From Hymenoscyphus infarciens (taxonomy: Eukaryota; Ascomycota; Leotiomycetes; Helotiales; Helotiaceae), in assembly GCA_001414345.1 (NCBI GenBank), contig LLCB01000129.1, forward strand, positions 62,001 through 126,000: a DNA stretch of 64,000 bases, in the 5' to 3' direction. A model generated the notes under the pieces. That model was not told the origin of the DNA and ran no database searches. It saw only the letters and a list, made by a program, of their open reading frames with translations. The number at the start of each line of letters is the position of its first letter. Within the stretch, counting starts at the first letter, position 1. Below, piece by piece: positions 11,736 through 24,200 of this stretch. The position numbers and the translations under genes are program-made.

Positions 11736-14700
11736 CGTTCTTTTTGTTCATGGACTTGATGGGGACAGGGAAAAAGACTGGGTGGTTCGTGAAAGAAATG
11801 ACTCTTCTCAGCGCAACTGGCCCAAGGATTTGATGTCCCCGCATTTTCAGAATGCAAGGCTTCTGACTTACGGATACGACTCTACGCCATGGCATTCTTC
11901 TTATCCAATCAAAGATGTTATCACTTCTCAGGCACGCACTCTACTCAACAGCCTCCAGAAAGTCCGGGAGCGTACTCCGGACAGGCCTTTGATAATTGTT
12001 GCGCAAGGTGTTGGCGGCCTTTTAGCAAAGAGTGCACTTCTCCAGTCACACCTATCTCTCGATACAGACACAACAAAACAAAAGGCTATCAAATTGTCTA
12101 CAACTGGTCTGATTCTATTGGAACCTCCAGACGTACGGATCTCGGGCGAATTGGTGGTGCCGGCGGTTTTAGAGACCCATGGAGAGGGGCATAATGCTAA
12201 CGAACCTAGGAAGTCTACTGCGAAAGATGCAGTTTGGCTAAAGCTGCAAATGGAATCGTTCCAAACCATTTCCGATTCTTTCAACATAATTCATTTCCAC
12301 AGCTGCAGAATCCCCCACCAACCACATAGACCATTTCTGGTAGGTTTCCAAAAGATCATCCTAGCTTCTTCACTAACAATACACTTAGCCCACAACCAAT
12401 TCGAAAGATATGCATATGCAGGGACTGCACAGGATTTCCGTTACCGCTCATCAGCTTATAGAAGAGCCTAAAACGATGAGTGGCAATATGGAATCAACCA
12501 ATGCATACCGAATAAGCAAAGCCTTTGAGGTGGATCGAATTAACGAGTTTCGAGGCCAAGACGATCGAAATTATCAGGCAATCATTCACGCATTCGAAGA
12601 TCTTCATAATAAGGCCATCGCCCAAAGCCGTTTCCAATGGTCAACTTATGAAATAGACAGAGGTAACTTAAACCAGTCCTTAGAATTGTTCGTGTCACAA
12701 GTTAACTTGATTGACAAGCATCCGCGGAGTCTAATGGCGTGGGATTCAGTAGTTCAGATGTGCTCAAGCTACACCCTGCTCGTAACGATCATTTCACTGG
12801 CAGGCATACTGCCTTGGATTCCATTCGTGCCGCACTTTTCCACGTTGATAGCCGAAAAGAGTCGAGAGGAGCCCCCTCAACTGTAGAGATATACGGCTCT
12901 GCTGGCGTTGGGAAAACCCAGCTTGCATTGGAATTTATTCATCGATACAAGCACAAGTTTTCCACGATACTTTGGGTCGACTCGCAAAATCGGGCGTCTA
13001 TCGAGAAGACTTTCTGCAAGATTGAGCGCAAGCTATCCCGAAACCGTATCGCCAATGCCAATGCTGCAATGACCCAGGCTTCCAGATTAAACATTAGCTC
13101 ATCTTCCGGATCAACGAGTAGTACTGACACCTGGAGAAGCTCAAACTTGACAAGGCACGTTGAACAGCAAGGCTTACCGTCCTGCTCCACTGATCTGGTC
13201 AAGGCGTGGCTGGCCAGAGAAAATAATTCTCAGTGGGTAATGGTCTTCGATGGCGCAGATGACGGGAAGAAGTCATGGATTCAAGAATTTTTCCCGAACA
13301 CAAAAAATGGCAATATTCTAATAACCAGCCGGCATCGGGGTCTATTGAAAGGCATTAGCAGTATACGACTTGACCCTATGTCGGAGGAAGATGCAATTAA
13401 GCTTCTTCTATATTCTTGCCCAGCTGGTTAGACATTTGTACTTAAAAACTCTGTACTCTACGCTAACAGATAATTAGCCGACCAAAATACAGCTTTAGAG
13501 CTCGTGAGAAGACTGGACTGCGTCCCACTGGCTATAGCGCAAGCAGGTAGCTATATATCGTCAACGAAGCTAACTCCCAGCGATTATCTCAGCCGCTTCA
13601 AAGAAGCGAGACCTCGGGCTTGGGATGACTACGCAACACGTATGAGAATGGTTTTCTCGACCTCGGTAGACGAAGTATTTCTAAAAGGTTACCAAGAGGT
13701 CAAGGCCAAAGACCACAAAGCTCTTGATTTACTCATCATGTGCTCATTACTTGCTGCCGAGAACATACCAGGTCTTGTTCTGGAAGCCCTTTCAAAGCAA
13801 TCAGGTAAGATATCCTGTCATTACCCTCCGGTACCGTTCTATCTTATTGTTCAACAATTCTCACACAATTGCAAATATTCTTTCAGAGGATTTCGGAGAC
13901 TTAAGAAGCCAACCTTCTAATTCTTCTAAACCTTCTCGAACAATATTTATAATTGTGTCCCCCCGTCTAAAACATTCAAAACACGTTCTCTTACATTTTC
14001 CTTGCTACCGTAATTAAATTCCAGACCTGATTGGGACCTAGGACTTCGTTTGGAGGACATGGTTGACACCTTATTCAACAATGGCTTTGGGCATCGGGAA
14101 GAGAACTTGCAAAGCTTCCGCATGCACACATTGGTACAGTCGTGGCTTAGAAAACGCCTTACTCCCGAAATGCAACAATCGCTCGTCAGCAGAGTCCTCA
14201 GCAGTTTGGCTGCCGTCGTCGAGTTTTGGCGGATGCGAGACGAAAAGACGTTGCAAGGACTTGAAAAGTTGCTGGTGAGGCATACTCTTGCTTGTCTATC
14301 TCGAGTCGAGAATGTACAGCATTGCAATGTTAGCTGGTGTGTTTTAGGCGAGGTCTGCAAACAAGACAAACGATATGGTGAAGCGACTATACTCTTCGAA
14401 AAAGCTCTTTCAGATCCAGACATCAGGGTGAAAAAGAGTTGTGCCGACCGCCAACGTCTTGGTTTTGAGCTCGGGTCATTGTATCAAATGCAAGGGAGAA
14501 GTAACGACGCAGTGGCAAAGTATGAAGAAATATTGGGCGAGTGTGACCAAAGTCCTCTAGATGAAGACAGCATACATCTTCGCGGCCAACTTTTGCTTGA
14601 TATATATAGATCATTATCCTCCGTATATACTCGGATCGGACGAACAGAGCAAGCGAGCAAAGTACTAATGGAAGGAGTTGCAAAACTCACGGGTCTCTTC

Positions 14701-15324
14701 GGACGCAACAGCTTCCAAACTTTACAGCTTTTAGATATCTGTGCAGCAGAACATTACGACCAAGAAGACTACGCGCAGGCCGAATATCTCAGCGAATGGA
14801 TCGTCTCAGCGCAAACCCAAACGTTAGGTATCGACCACCCAGGGACTATACATGCGCAAGAAAAGCTTGCTCGTGTCTACTTCCAACGCTCAAAGTTGAA
14901 AGAAGCAGAAGAACTCTCCCGGCATTGCCTCACAGGCCTGGAAAAATCTCTTGGACCACAACACCCTGCTACCCTTCAACAAGTCGTGTTCCTCGGTCGT
15001 ATCTTGAGTAAAAGCCATAAATTCCCCGAGGCAGAGGAGCTTCTGAATCGTGCCGTCGAAGGAGCATGTGAGGTGTTGGGTTTGCAACATCCGGAGACTT
15101 TGAATGCGAGGGAGGAACTGGCTATGTGTTATGAGGCTCAACGGAAGTGGGAGGAGGCACATGCTGTTTATTTGCAGGTTATGTTTGGGAGGGAGGATGC
15201 TAAGGATCCTGGGATCAGGAGAACTTTGGAGAGATTGTTGTCGCTTATGGAGATAATGGAGATGAAAGAAGAAGCCAGGCAGTTGAGGGTGCAGTGGAGT
15301 AATGGGTTTGACGGTGCGGTTTGA
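11736..15324 (+). CDS. NLR-type receptor: alpha/beta-hydrolase-like, NB-ARC and TPR modules (C-terminal part of the kinase-vWA fusion)
   Basis: Exons 11736-12339, 12389-12662, 12758-13426, 13478-13804, 13887 to about 13960, and about 14025-15324 join in frame; only the last junction is unresolved. The hydrolase-like domain starts VLFVHGLDGD, but the nucleophile elbow is VAQGVGG, with Gly where GxSxG lipases and esterases have Ser, so it is probably catalytically dead. NB-ARC: Walker A YGSAGVGKTQLALEF, Walker B VMVFDGADD, NILITSRHRG, a GLPL-like CVPLAIAQAG, and RMHTLVQ in the MHD/winged-helix position. A Ser-rich insert lies between the P-loop and Walker B. The C-terminal 400 residues are TPR repeats of the kinesin-light-chain type (LG..HP.TL), the likely ligand-sensing part. 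There is no ATG or gap between the vWA exon and VLFVHG; the first join (11680/11736) gives EWTTPPSPAVDVLFVHGLDG, which reads like the normal lead-in of this hydrolase domain. If it is a separate gene, it would have to start inside the vWA exon (ATG 11433). Confidence 0.8.
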
Positions 15325-15534
15325 GGGGGGGGGGAAATGACGTTTTGGAAAATCATATAAAGCTTCTCTAGATAACGGAGGGTGACGATTGAAGTGACGA
15401 CGGCTTTAACCAAAGTAGGTTTCTGTTTACTTTTCTACTTGACTGTATTTTATGCAAACAAAATCAAGATTCCTAGAGTGTACCGAAAAAATTGATGATA
15501 TTGGGGGCGTTTTGAAAAGGGCGAAGCGATTCTG
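15325..15534. other. Short intergenic segment
   Basis: 3' flank of the NLR gene and 5' flank of the decayed GTPase gene. It contains a run of nine G at about 15325-15333; nothing else is seen. Confidence 0.4.
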
Positions 15535-17450
15535 GTGACTCAACAGAAGCCGATTAAGCAAGGTGTTAGCTTCATGGCAAGTCGACGACAGCGACAGTTA
15601 GATAGAGGGTTATCGAGATCCAGGTCAACCAGTAGATTGAGTAAAGACCGAAATGCGAAGAAATATCTTCTTCAAGAAAAAATACTTCTCGCCCCCCGCG
15701 ATTCGTTTTCGAAAAAGAAAAATCAACAACAGTCCTCATGATGTGAAAGACGAAGAAGCTCTCCTCGAACCTTTTTCCAGTTCGGCTTTTCAGAATGCGT
15801 TATAAAGTGGGTTGAATAGTTTAAATAAGGTTGTTACCGCCGTTGAAAGATTGTCTGGCTCTTCAGAGCCCTCGAGTGACCTTGAGAGGATATCCCAAGA
15901 CGCCAGAAGGCTGGGGACCTTTCGGAGCTCAAGTACAAGGACGATTGCGGTGCTGGGAGATTCTGGGGAAGGTAAGTGGAACATCTTATAAAGGAGTTGA
16001 GTTTATATTTGAATTGTTTATAGGGAAAAATAGTCTTATTAACTCTTTGCTCTATTTTTCGGAGATTACTAAAACTGTAAGTTATGTTTATCAACTACCT
16101 AACGATTTTTAAATGCTTATATTGTTAAATAGAGGGATACTAGCTCTGCTTATACCTCGGTTGTCACCGAATATAGGCAAAAGACAATCGAACATACGAG
16201 TCCTATTATAATTGAAGTCGAATACCTGTCCGTGTTAGAAATCGAGAACCTTGTCAAAGAGCTTTTATAGAACTACTGTCAGCTATTCTTTCCCTAAGTA
16301 AGAAGTGACGAGGTTAATACAAAGGATTATGCTCGCTACGAGAGGGAAACTAAGTAAGCCTGGTCAACTTTAGAAGCGGTTTTTAAGTATCAGAGAAGTT
16401 TCAATAAGCCGTTGAACTCTGATATAATTGATGGGGGATTGTTGAAAGCCACAGAGCTGTTGGTGAAATGGGCCCGTCAACTTGACTGGCTAACTGGTGG
16501 CACCAGTGGATTTTAGAAAGCAGCAGCGGACGACGCCGAAGAGTGCTGTGAGATGACCAGCGTATTCATGCAGGGCAGGTCTTGGCCTTTTACTAAAGTT
16601 ATTCGGTATGTACCATGACCTATTTTCCATTTTTTCTAACGAACCATTTTTCTGATAAACCATTCTCCTAGCAACTATCCGAGCGCCGAAGTCCTTAACA
16701 CTGGAGTTGTACTTGCGGATTTGCCCGGTTAGTACCCCCTTAAAAAAACAATGTGATCTAAGAAAATAATAGAACATCAGGGTTGCAAAATATCAATCTT
16801 GCAAGAGTACAAGCAACACAGGTCTACCTGATGAAGTGTGATAACGTGGCAAATATATCTCGAGCCATTACCGATCAATCTCTCAAGTCATCCCTTTACA
16901 GCGTTCTTGCACGACATGCCCCTTTAGAATGGGAAGAATCCGGTGTGAAAAGTTTGAATTTGGCAGTTGTCTGTACGAAATCAGAAGTAAAACCAATCCT
17001 CTCCTTAACTAAGACTATGAATAACTAATACGTGTCAGGAAATCAATTACAACACTGCTAGAAGGGAATTCTGCGGTCCTTATAAGAAAATACCGTACTC
17101 GGTGATGGAAAAGCTTGACAAGGACATTTAAAGAGCGAAGAGAGATGGCAATAAAAGTCTTAAAAAAGAATTGAAACGACAGTATTTTAAGGATGTTCTA
17201 AATTCGTTGTAGTAAGCTGATACATCTGTAGGCAAGATCTTCTTCTTATTAATGCTCGAAGCAGCTATGTCAAAGATGGGCTTTAAATTGCCTATGCTTC
17301 GAACGCTCTCGGCGGCTATCTGGATGTCTTCTCTATATCTAATACAACTTATGAGAAGTTTTTAAGAAAAGGTACTACTGAAATGGTTCTTGTTAGCGGA
17401 GTTCTAGAGCTTTGTTGATTTTGCTATAAAATTACTATGTAAGGTCAACT
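15535..17450 (+). pseudogene. Decayed dynamin-like / SLIP-GC-like GTPase gene
   Basis: Pieces of a fungal dynamin-family GTPase are readable in order on the plus strand. These are VVTAVERLSGSSEPSSDLER; TIAVLGDSGEG, then an intron (GTAAGT...TTATAG), then KNSLINSLL, so the P-loop reads GEGKN where GK[ST] is expected; RDTSSAYTSVVTEY; and, after two more introns, GVVLADLPG, LQNINLARVQATQVYL and NLAVVCTKSE (DLPG and TKxE/D motifs). In-frame TAG/TAA codons occur several times, for example at about 15804, 16268 and 16515, at places where CAG or CAA would restore sense. The Lys-Asn change is likewise a G-to-A event. Density of lesions and AT content rise towards 17.5 kb. The gene was probably part of the NLR-rich block and was damaged by RIP spreading from the adjacent repeats. 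Confidence 0.7.
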
Positions 17451-18223
17451 TCTCGAGGCGAAACACTTTCTTGAATCGACACTTTCTAGTCGGTTAAGCT
17501 CTGTCGAACTTTAAGCGAGCAGTTCCCCACCTGTTCCTTATGTTGAAAGTCGTGGACAAGCTGAATCAGTTTATGCGTTCCTAATCGGGTTAAGAGAAGT
17601 GGTACGTGATATTTTCTGTTAGCTATAATATTAAGCTGACTAATAAAACAAAGGTTTCTAACATAATTAATAATTCTAAAACTGACTTTAAGAATACTTT
17701 CTGAGAGATACTTTCTATATATTTAGGTAAGTCTAGTACTCGATACTAAACGTTTAAGAAAATTACCAACTATATGAAAAGAACGACGGAACGAAGTTTA
17801 AGAGGAAGTAGTAGAGTCTAAAGGCTAGGAGTAGCGTTAAGTAAGTAGAGCCTATCTTCTATTAAAATTTCTTAAACTAATATTTCATAGCTAGAGTGGT
17901 ATTAGAGTATATACCTCGCTCTCTTTAGTCTTTTAAAGTAATTATACTAATCTTTTACCTATAGCGTAGTATAATATATAGTGTATGAATAATAGTAACT
18001 ATAAGACGGTAGGGAAACCTTATATAAACTGAAATTCTAAACTTATCTAGAAGATAAAAACAGAGTTAGGATTCTAATAGGATTTAGTAGAAGAGGAAAC
18101 CCTAACTGCCTTCGATAAGCTTCTCGATTATATTTAAGACTACTTTCTTAATCTGGAATTATATCTCAAAGGTAAGTAGTTAAAAGTTTCAAGATTAACA
18201 AAACGATACTAATAATTAAACAA
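17451..18223. other. AT-rich transition zone
   Basis: Possible remnants of the C-terminal part of the GTPase pseudogene up to about 17.8 kb, then unassigned RIP-like AT-rich sequence. No intact frame. Confidence 0.4.
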
Positions 18224-19538
18224 CGGTAATTAACTAATTTACTCTCTAATTAATTCAAAAGGACTTATTTACCTCTCTTACTAAAAGAGAGGTATTTAGG
18301 TCAGAAAAGGGGAATATTATAGTTAGTAATTATTCACTATTTTCCACGTATATTTACATCTAAATTTCAGTGAATAAAAGCTTATATATTAAGATAGTAG
18401 GACTTAATCGCTTAACTATTATACTAGCTATTCACTACTACTACTAATATACTAGCACCCTAGTTTATTAAGAGGAAGCGCTTTTAAGAGGACTGCCGCG
18501 AAGAGGTACGCAAAAGAGTATCTTATAGTATAGTCGATAGTATTATCGTAATAAAATACTATAGTATTTTAGATTAATATATTATCATAATATCTCAGTA
18601 GTACGTATCTAAATACGCTATAATACAATCGTAATATCGTAATATTATATAGTATATCTTTTAATAACTCGTAAGTACTAAAACCTACTTTTTCTCAAAA
18701 TAAGGCTATTTACACTTTTTCTATATACTCTTTTATCACTTACTTATTAGACTAAAATAATTTTTATTCATCGATTTAGTTAATATTTACCTATAATTAA
18801 AGAGTAAAACTTAATAGAATTTAATACACTAGTTTATTATATTCTAGCTAGTAATCTAATATTATTATTATCGAATTAGTACTTAGTATTAAGAGATTTT
18901 TTCATCTCATATAGGCTACCTTTTTAATCTTATAATATTTAGGTTAATTTAAAAGCTATCTATATAATTCTTTTTTTAAAATACTCTATTTAAATAGATC
19001 TATAATTCTAGCTATTTAGCTATATATTTTTTATATTATATATTATACTATATAAAGCTAAAATAAAAGGCTAAAAAGAAGTAGAGTAAAATCCAGAGTA
19101 AAAAGCTTAAGTATTATAGCTTAGTAATACTACGATATTATTATAATATTAATTAAAATACTAATAATATAAAGGATAATATTATTAGATATCGTAGCAT
19201 TTAAATAGTATAAATAGTACGTATTAAAGTAGGTTTCTAATAATATATCGTAGTAGTATAATATTCTAAATACTATCGACTATACTAATATCTTATCTAC
19301 GACGTATATAAAGCTAATAGTTAGAGTAAGAGTAAGAGACTACTACTAATAAAGCTATTACGAAGTCGCTTACGAAGTAGGAAGTAGATAATATAGAAGT
19401 AGGTAAATTTATTATCTTTATTATTTTTTTAATATATTAATTTAACGAAACTAATAAATAATAGAAATATTCAGCTAACTAGAATATCTCTCTTTTCTAA
19501 CTCAAAGACCTCTCTTTTAGTAAATTAGTTAATTACTG
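18224..19538 (+). mobile_element. Mutator-like (MULE) deletion derivative, about 1.3 kb
   Basis: Ends are inverted repeats: GTAATTAACTAATTTACT at 18226 and its complement ending near 19536. A longer arm (TTACTAAAAGAGAGGT, then a GGGGAATATTATAGTTAG-like stretch) matches on both sides, the left arm carrying about 36 extra bp. The subterminal sequence (GTTAGTAATTATTCACTA, 3' side GAAGTAGGTAAATTTA) resembles that of the full MULE at 36371-39682. The interior is too short for a transposase. Flanking 9-mers do not match, so a target duplication is not seen. Confidence 0.5.
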
Positions 19539-20789
19539 AAATAATTATAATTAGAACAAGGTTTCTCTTATACTCTTTTTCAAGGAATTAGAATATAATA
19601 TACCTTCTCTTATAAAGTTAATTATATCGATTTCTATTAGTTCTATATCTTTTAAGAAGGTTTCTTACTAAAACACTATAGACTAATTCGAAGTTATATA
19701 TCTAATCTAAACGAATCTTCTTACGTAGTTTCTAAGATAGTTCTAGTATACTATAGTATAGCGTAAACGAGTCGTTAGTATACTACTAATATCTATTAAT
19801 TTCTTTGTCTCAAAAACTTCGATAGTTATACTATTAGTACTATAATAATCCCGTGTACTAATACTATTATTCTAAGTAGGTTCTACGAGAGCTGCTATAT
19901 AAGGATCTATTATATAAAAGCGGATTATAAATAGTATCTTATTCTCTTATATTTCAGCTAAAATATAGATAAGTATAGATTACTTAGTCTATAAATTCTT
20001 TAGTAATCTATATAATATAGTTAATACAGTTCTAGTTCTTATTAATACTAACGTAGAAAGAGTATTAGTATTTAATCTCTAAGGTCTAGGTAATACTAGG
20101 AATTACTAAGATCTAGAAGAGGAAAGGCAAAAGAGTAAGTTACTAGCTAAGATTATAGAACTTAAGATAAAGTATACTAAGTTACTACTAACTATTTCTA
20201 ATATACTCTTTCTAAGATAAGATTATATTTAAAGTATAATAGTTAGCTATATATAGAAATCTAATCTCTAAGGTCGTATATCTCTTTTCTAGACTATTTA
20301 GCTCTTTATTATAATTTCTTATTTAAATCTATTATATATTATTATATAAAAGTTAGTTTTGATAATTAGAGTATCTCGTATACTAAAATCTAAAAAACGA
20401 CTAGAACGTAAATTCTAAGCATTAATAGTTCTCTACTTATATTCTCGCGTTCTTATCCTCTCTAATATACGACGTACTCGGCGCTAGCTATCTACTAGCT
20501 ATAACACGTAACATAGAACCAGGGGCAGGAACGTCGGTTTTTTCGCTCTCTACTACTATCTCTTACTCTTTTCTACTCTTTTTTTAGAGTATCTCTCGCT
20601 TCTAGTTAGAGATTAGAGTTGAAAAGAAAAAAAAAGTTAATAAAGAGAAAGAGAGAGAGAGAGAAAAGAGAAGAGTAAGAGAGAAAGAAGAGAGAACTAT
20701 ATTTACTATTAAACTTCTCTTATATACGCTAGAAAGAACTTTCCTCTATAATACTTACTCTCTTTCGATTCCGAATCTTTCTACTCTTC
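19539..20789. other. RIP-type AT-rich repeat remains with a purine tract
   Basis: No readable gene. A GA-rich microsatellite-like tract lies at about 20610-20695 (runs of AAAGAGAAAGAGAGAGAGAG). It ends at the TCTCT target duplication of element A at 20790-20794. Confidence 0.4.
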
Positions 20790-20794
20790 TCTCT

Positions 20795-21287
20795 TATAAT
20801 AGCACGAAATATATATAACTATAGTAGAGGCATATAAGAGTCCGTATAGTAGAATAACGTATATAGATACTAAGCACTAATATAGAAGAAAATAATAACT
20901 GTCTCTCTTTTATATTAAACATAAACGTCTATATATAAGAGTTTAGAAGCTTCTAAGTTCTAATAATAATAATAACTAAACCTTACCTAATATAGCTAAT
21001 ACTAAATAATAAGAGCTAAAAAGCTAAATATATAACCTCTAATTCTTTAGAAAGCTAAATATATAACATTTAAACTTTAATCTCTTTTATATATAAATAT
21101 TAGATATTAATACCTTTAGTACTTCGCTTATATAAGTATTAGTTATTTATAATCTTAGCTCTAGGGGTATTAGAGGTATTAGTAGTACTTAGAGGTATTA
21201 GTAGTTTTACGAATACTAATAATTCAGAATAGTGCTATTATATAATAAGTGCTATTATATAATAATCTAGGATAGTATACTATTATA
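20795..21287 (-). repeat. 3' LTR of gypsy element A
   Basis: 493 bp, inverted relative to the plus strand, TATAATAG...CTATTATA ends. It matches the split LTR at 36193-36370 plus 39692-40006 block for block, including five TAA units at the site where the other copy is broken by the MULE. Confidence 0.8.
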
Positions 21288-24200
21288 TCCTCTCTCCTTT
21301 AAAAAGACTTATCTTAAGTCTTTAGTTGTTAATTAGTATAGTATTAGGTTAATTAGAGTATTATTTATCTCTTTATTATAAAGAATATAACTTTTCTTAC
21401 TATTATAGTATCTAGTAGTTAAGGTAGAGTTAGTAGCTAGTAGTATTATTATTTAAGAGCTAATCGCTCTTTGTTTACTACTATATACTATATAATAATA
21501 GGATATAAATAGAAGAGAAGTTAATAATTAGCTAGTAGGTAGAAAGTAGTATACTACTATAGAGTTATTATATTCTTACTATTATTATATATTATAATAG
21601 TAATTATTAAGTAATAAACAATAATTATAAAGTAATAGCTATTATTATAAGTAGTATATTAGTAGGCGACTTTTCCTCGATTCTAACTTCTCTTCTTCTT
21701 TTCTTTTTATTTAAATAATATAAATAGTAAGAATACCTTCTAATTAGGTATATCCTTATATACTAACTTGTCTCTTAGAATATATATATATATTATATAT
21801 ATATATAAAAGTAAGTTCTTCTCTTCTTAATTAGACCTAATTTAGAGCTAATCTAATATAGTAAAATGCCTCTTCTATATCCTTCTAGTATACTTTTAGC
21901 TACTTACTAAGTCTATTACGTTTAGTATCTTTAGGTAAAATCTTAGAATAGAGATTATATATATACTTTTAAGAAGTCGAAGTTAAAGAAGTATAAGTAC
22001 TATATTAAATAGAATACTATATATATCTTAGTAAGTTTAATCCTAAATATATACTAAATTTGTTCTAACTTAAGTAGTTACTATAGTTTATTAAGAAGGA
22101 GTTTAGTAAGCTTAAGCTTAAGAAGGAGAAGAGGGAGATTAAGAAGGCTACTAAGGCTTTAAATAAGATATTAGTTATTACTAGTATAGAGGTACTAAAG
22201 AATAGTTTAGAGATATAGTTTACTCTCTTAGAGAAGACTTAAGCGCTTTATACTAAGGTTACTATAAGTACTCCTTACTTATTAAAGTAGTTTTAGTTAT
22301 TAATATTTAATAGTCCTTATACTATACTATAGAGAATAGAACCTCTGTCTAAACCTAGGTTTAGATCCTCTTTAAAGCCTACCTAAAGAGTTTATAAACG
22401 TCCCCTCTAAAGCTAGTTATAAGAGGTTATTAAGGTAAGAAGCGTCTTTATAAGGAGGAGGTAGTAGAGGAAGAGCCGATTTAGGCTTCTTATACTTAGA
22501 AGAGTAGAGAGAAGAATAATAAGTTAGAGGAAGGAGAGGCTATAGCTTAGAGAGAGTTAGTAGGCTCTATTTTAGTAGTAACTTAGTCTTAGTTCTTTAC
22601 TTTATTAATTTTAAATATTCTTACTAGTTAGTGTTTTATCTTAGGTTTTTATTATAAGTTCCTTATTAAAGGTAACTAGAATTAGAGAGTATTAATAGAG
22701 TTTTATAAATTAACTCTTTTATCTAATTCTTATCTAATTCCTATATATTAAGTTATTTAGAGAGGTATTAGAGTAGTTCTAGCTCTTTTAGATATTTAGT
22801 ATAAAAGTCTCTTAGATAATATAGTAAACCTTAAAAATTATTTATAAGATACTAAGTAGGATCTAAATTATATCTAACCTATTTTACTTAATACTATAGC
22901 TATCTTCTAAAAAGTCTACTACTAAGTATTTCTTATATCTTCTATTCTTATATACCTTTAATAATATCTAGTAAAGGCTCTAGAGCCTCTTATCCTAGTA
23001 AAGGGGTGTTTAGATCTTTTAAAAGTATATTAGAGATAAAAACATTATAAATTAATAAGCTTTTAGAAAGTTTTAGCTTATAAGAGTGTTTTATATATTC
23101 TAGTATTTTAAAAGGTTCTATCTACTATTTAGTAAGCTTTTAACTAGAACGATTTATCTTAAGATTCTTAGTAGATAAGTAGACTTTATCTCTAATATCC
23201 TAGTTAATAGCTTTTCTATACTAATTTATACTATCCTCTATCTTTTTCTAAGCCTTACCTATATTATCTTTAGCTATTCTCTAAGTAGAGTATATATATT
23301 AAACTACTTTTACTACCTTATTATAGTTAAGTTATTCCTAGAGAATAGAAGTCTTTAGTATATTCTAGTTCTATAAAGTCTTTAGGTCGAGTCTAAACTT
23401 AAGCTAATAAGAGGTTATACTAATAGATAAGTATAAAAGTATTATTTATACTCTATCTATTAGAGGGATTAATTCACTCTAGTTATCTTAATAGTAGGTT
23501 ATAAAGAGCCTTAGTCTCTAATTAATATATTAGTTTATTATCTCTATCTATTTATTTATCTATTTATAGTAGATAGTACTAAGCTTAAGCTTAATATTAA
23601 TTATTTAATAAAATTTAGTTTAAAATAATAATATAAATTAAGGTTCTTAATTAGATATAATCGATTTAAGATAATAGCTAAAATAGTAAATCTATTAAAT
23701 AAAGAGTTTAGCTAGTCCTTTAACGTCTATAGTTAAGTAATAGAGTATTAATACTAAATCCTTTCTAAGTTAGTTAATAAATACTAATATAGTATTAAAT
23801 CTATATTTATCTTTTAAGAATAATTTAAAGTCTATATATAAATATTATATAAGATAGTTAAGTATAAATAAGAAGTAAAGAAAGCCTTATTACTTAGTTT
23901 ATTAAAGATAAGAGTATTTATAGGCTTAATAATTCTCTATATACCTCTTATAATCTAAAAATATTCTAGCTTAGTAGTAGTATTATACTAATAACTAGTA
24001 TATCTTTTTTATACTTAGGTAAGTACTAGATACTTAGTTATAGACTTCTTAGATTAGTTTTATATAGAGTTTAGTATTCTTTTAAATATAAAGTTAATTC
24101 TTAAAAAGTAGTAAATTATCTAATAAGAGGTAGTATTTATCTAGAAGTTTATAACGTTCTTTCTAAAAAGAGTATAAGTTATCTTCTTTTAACTTTTAAA

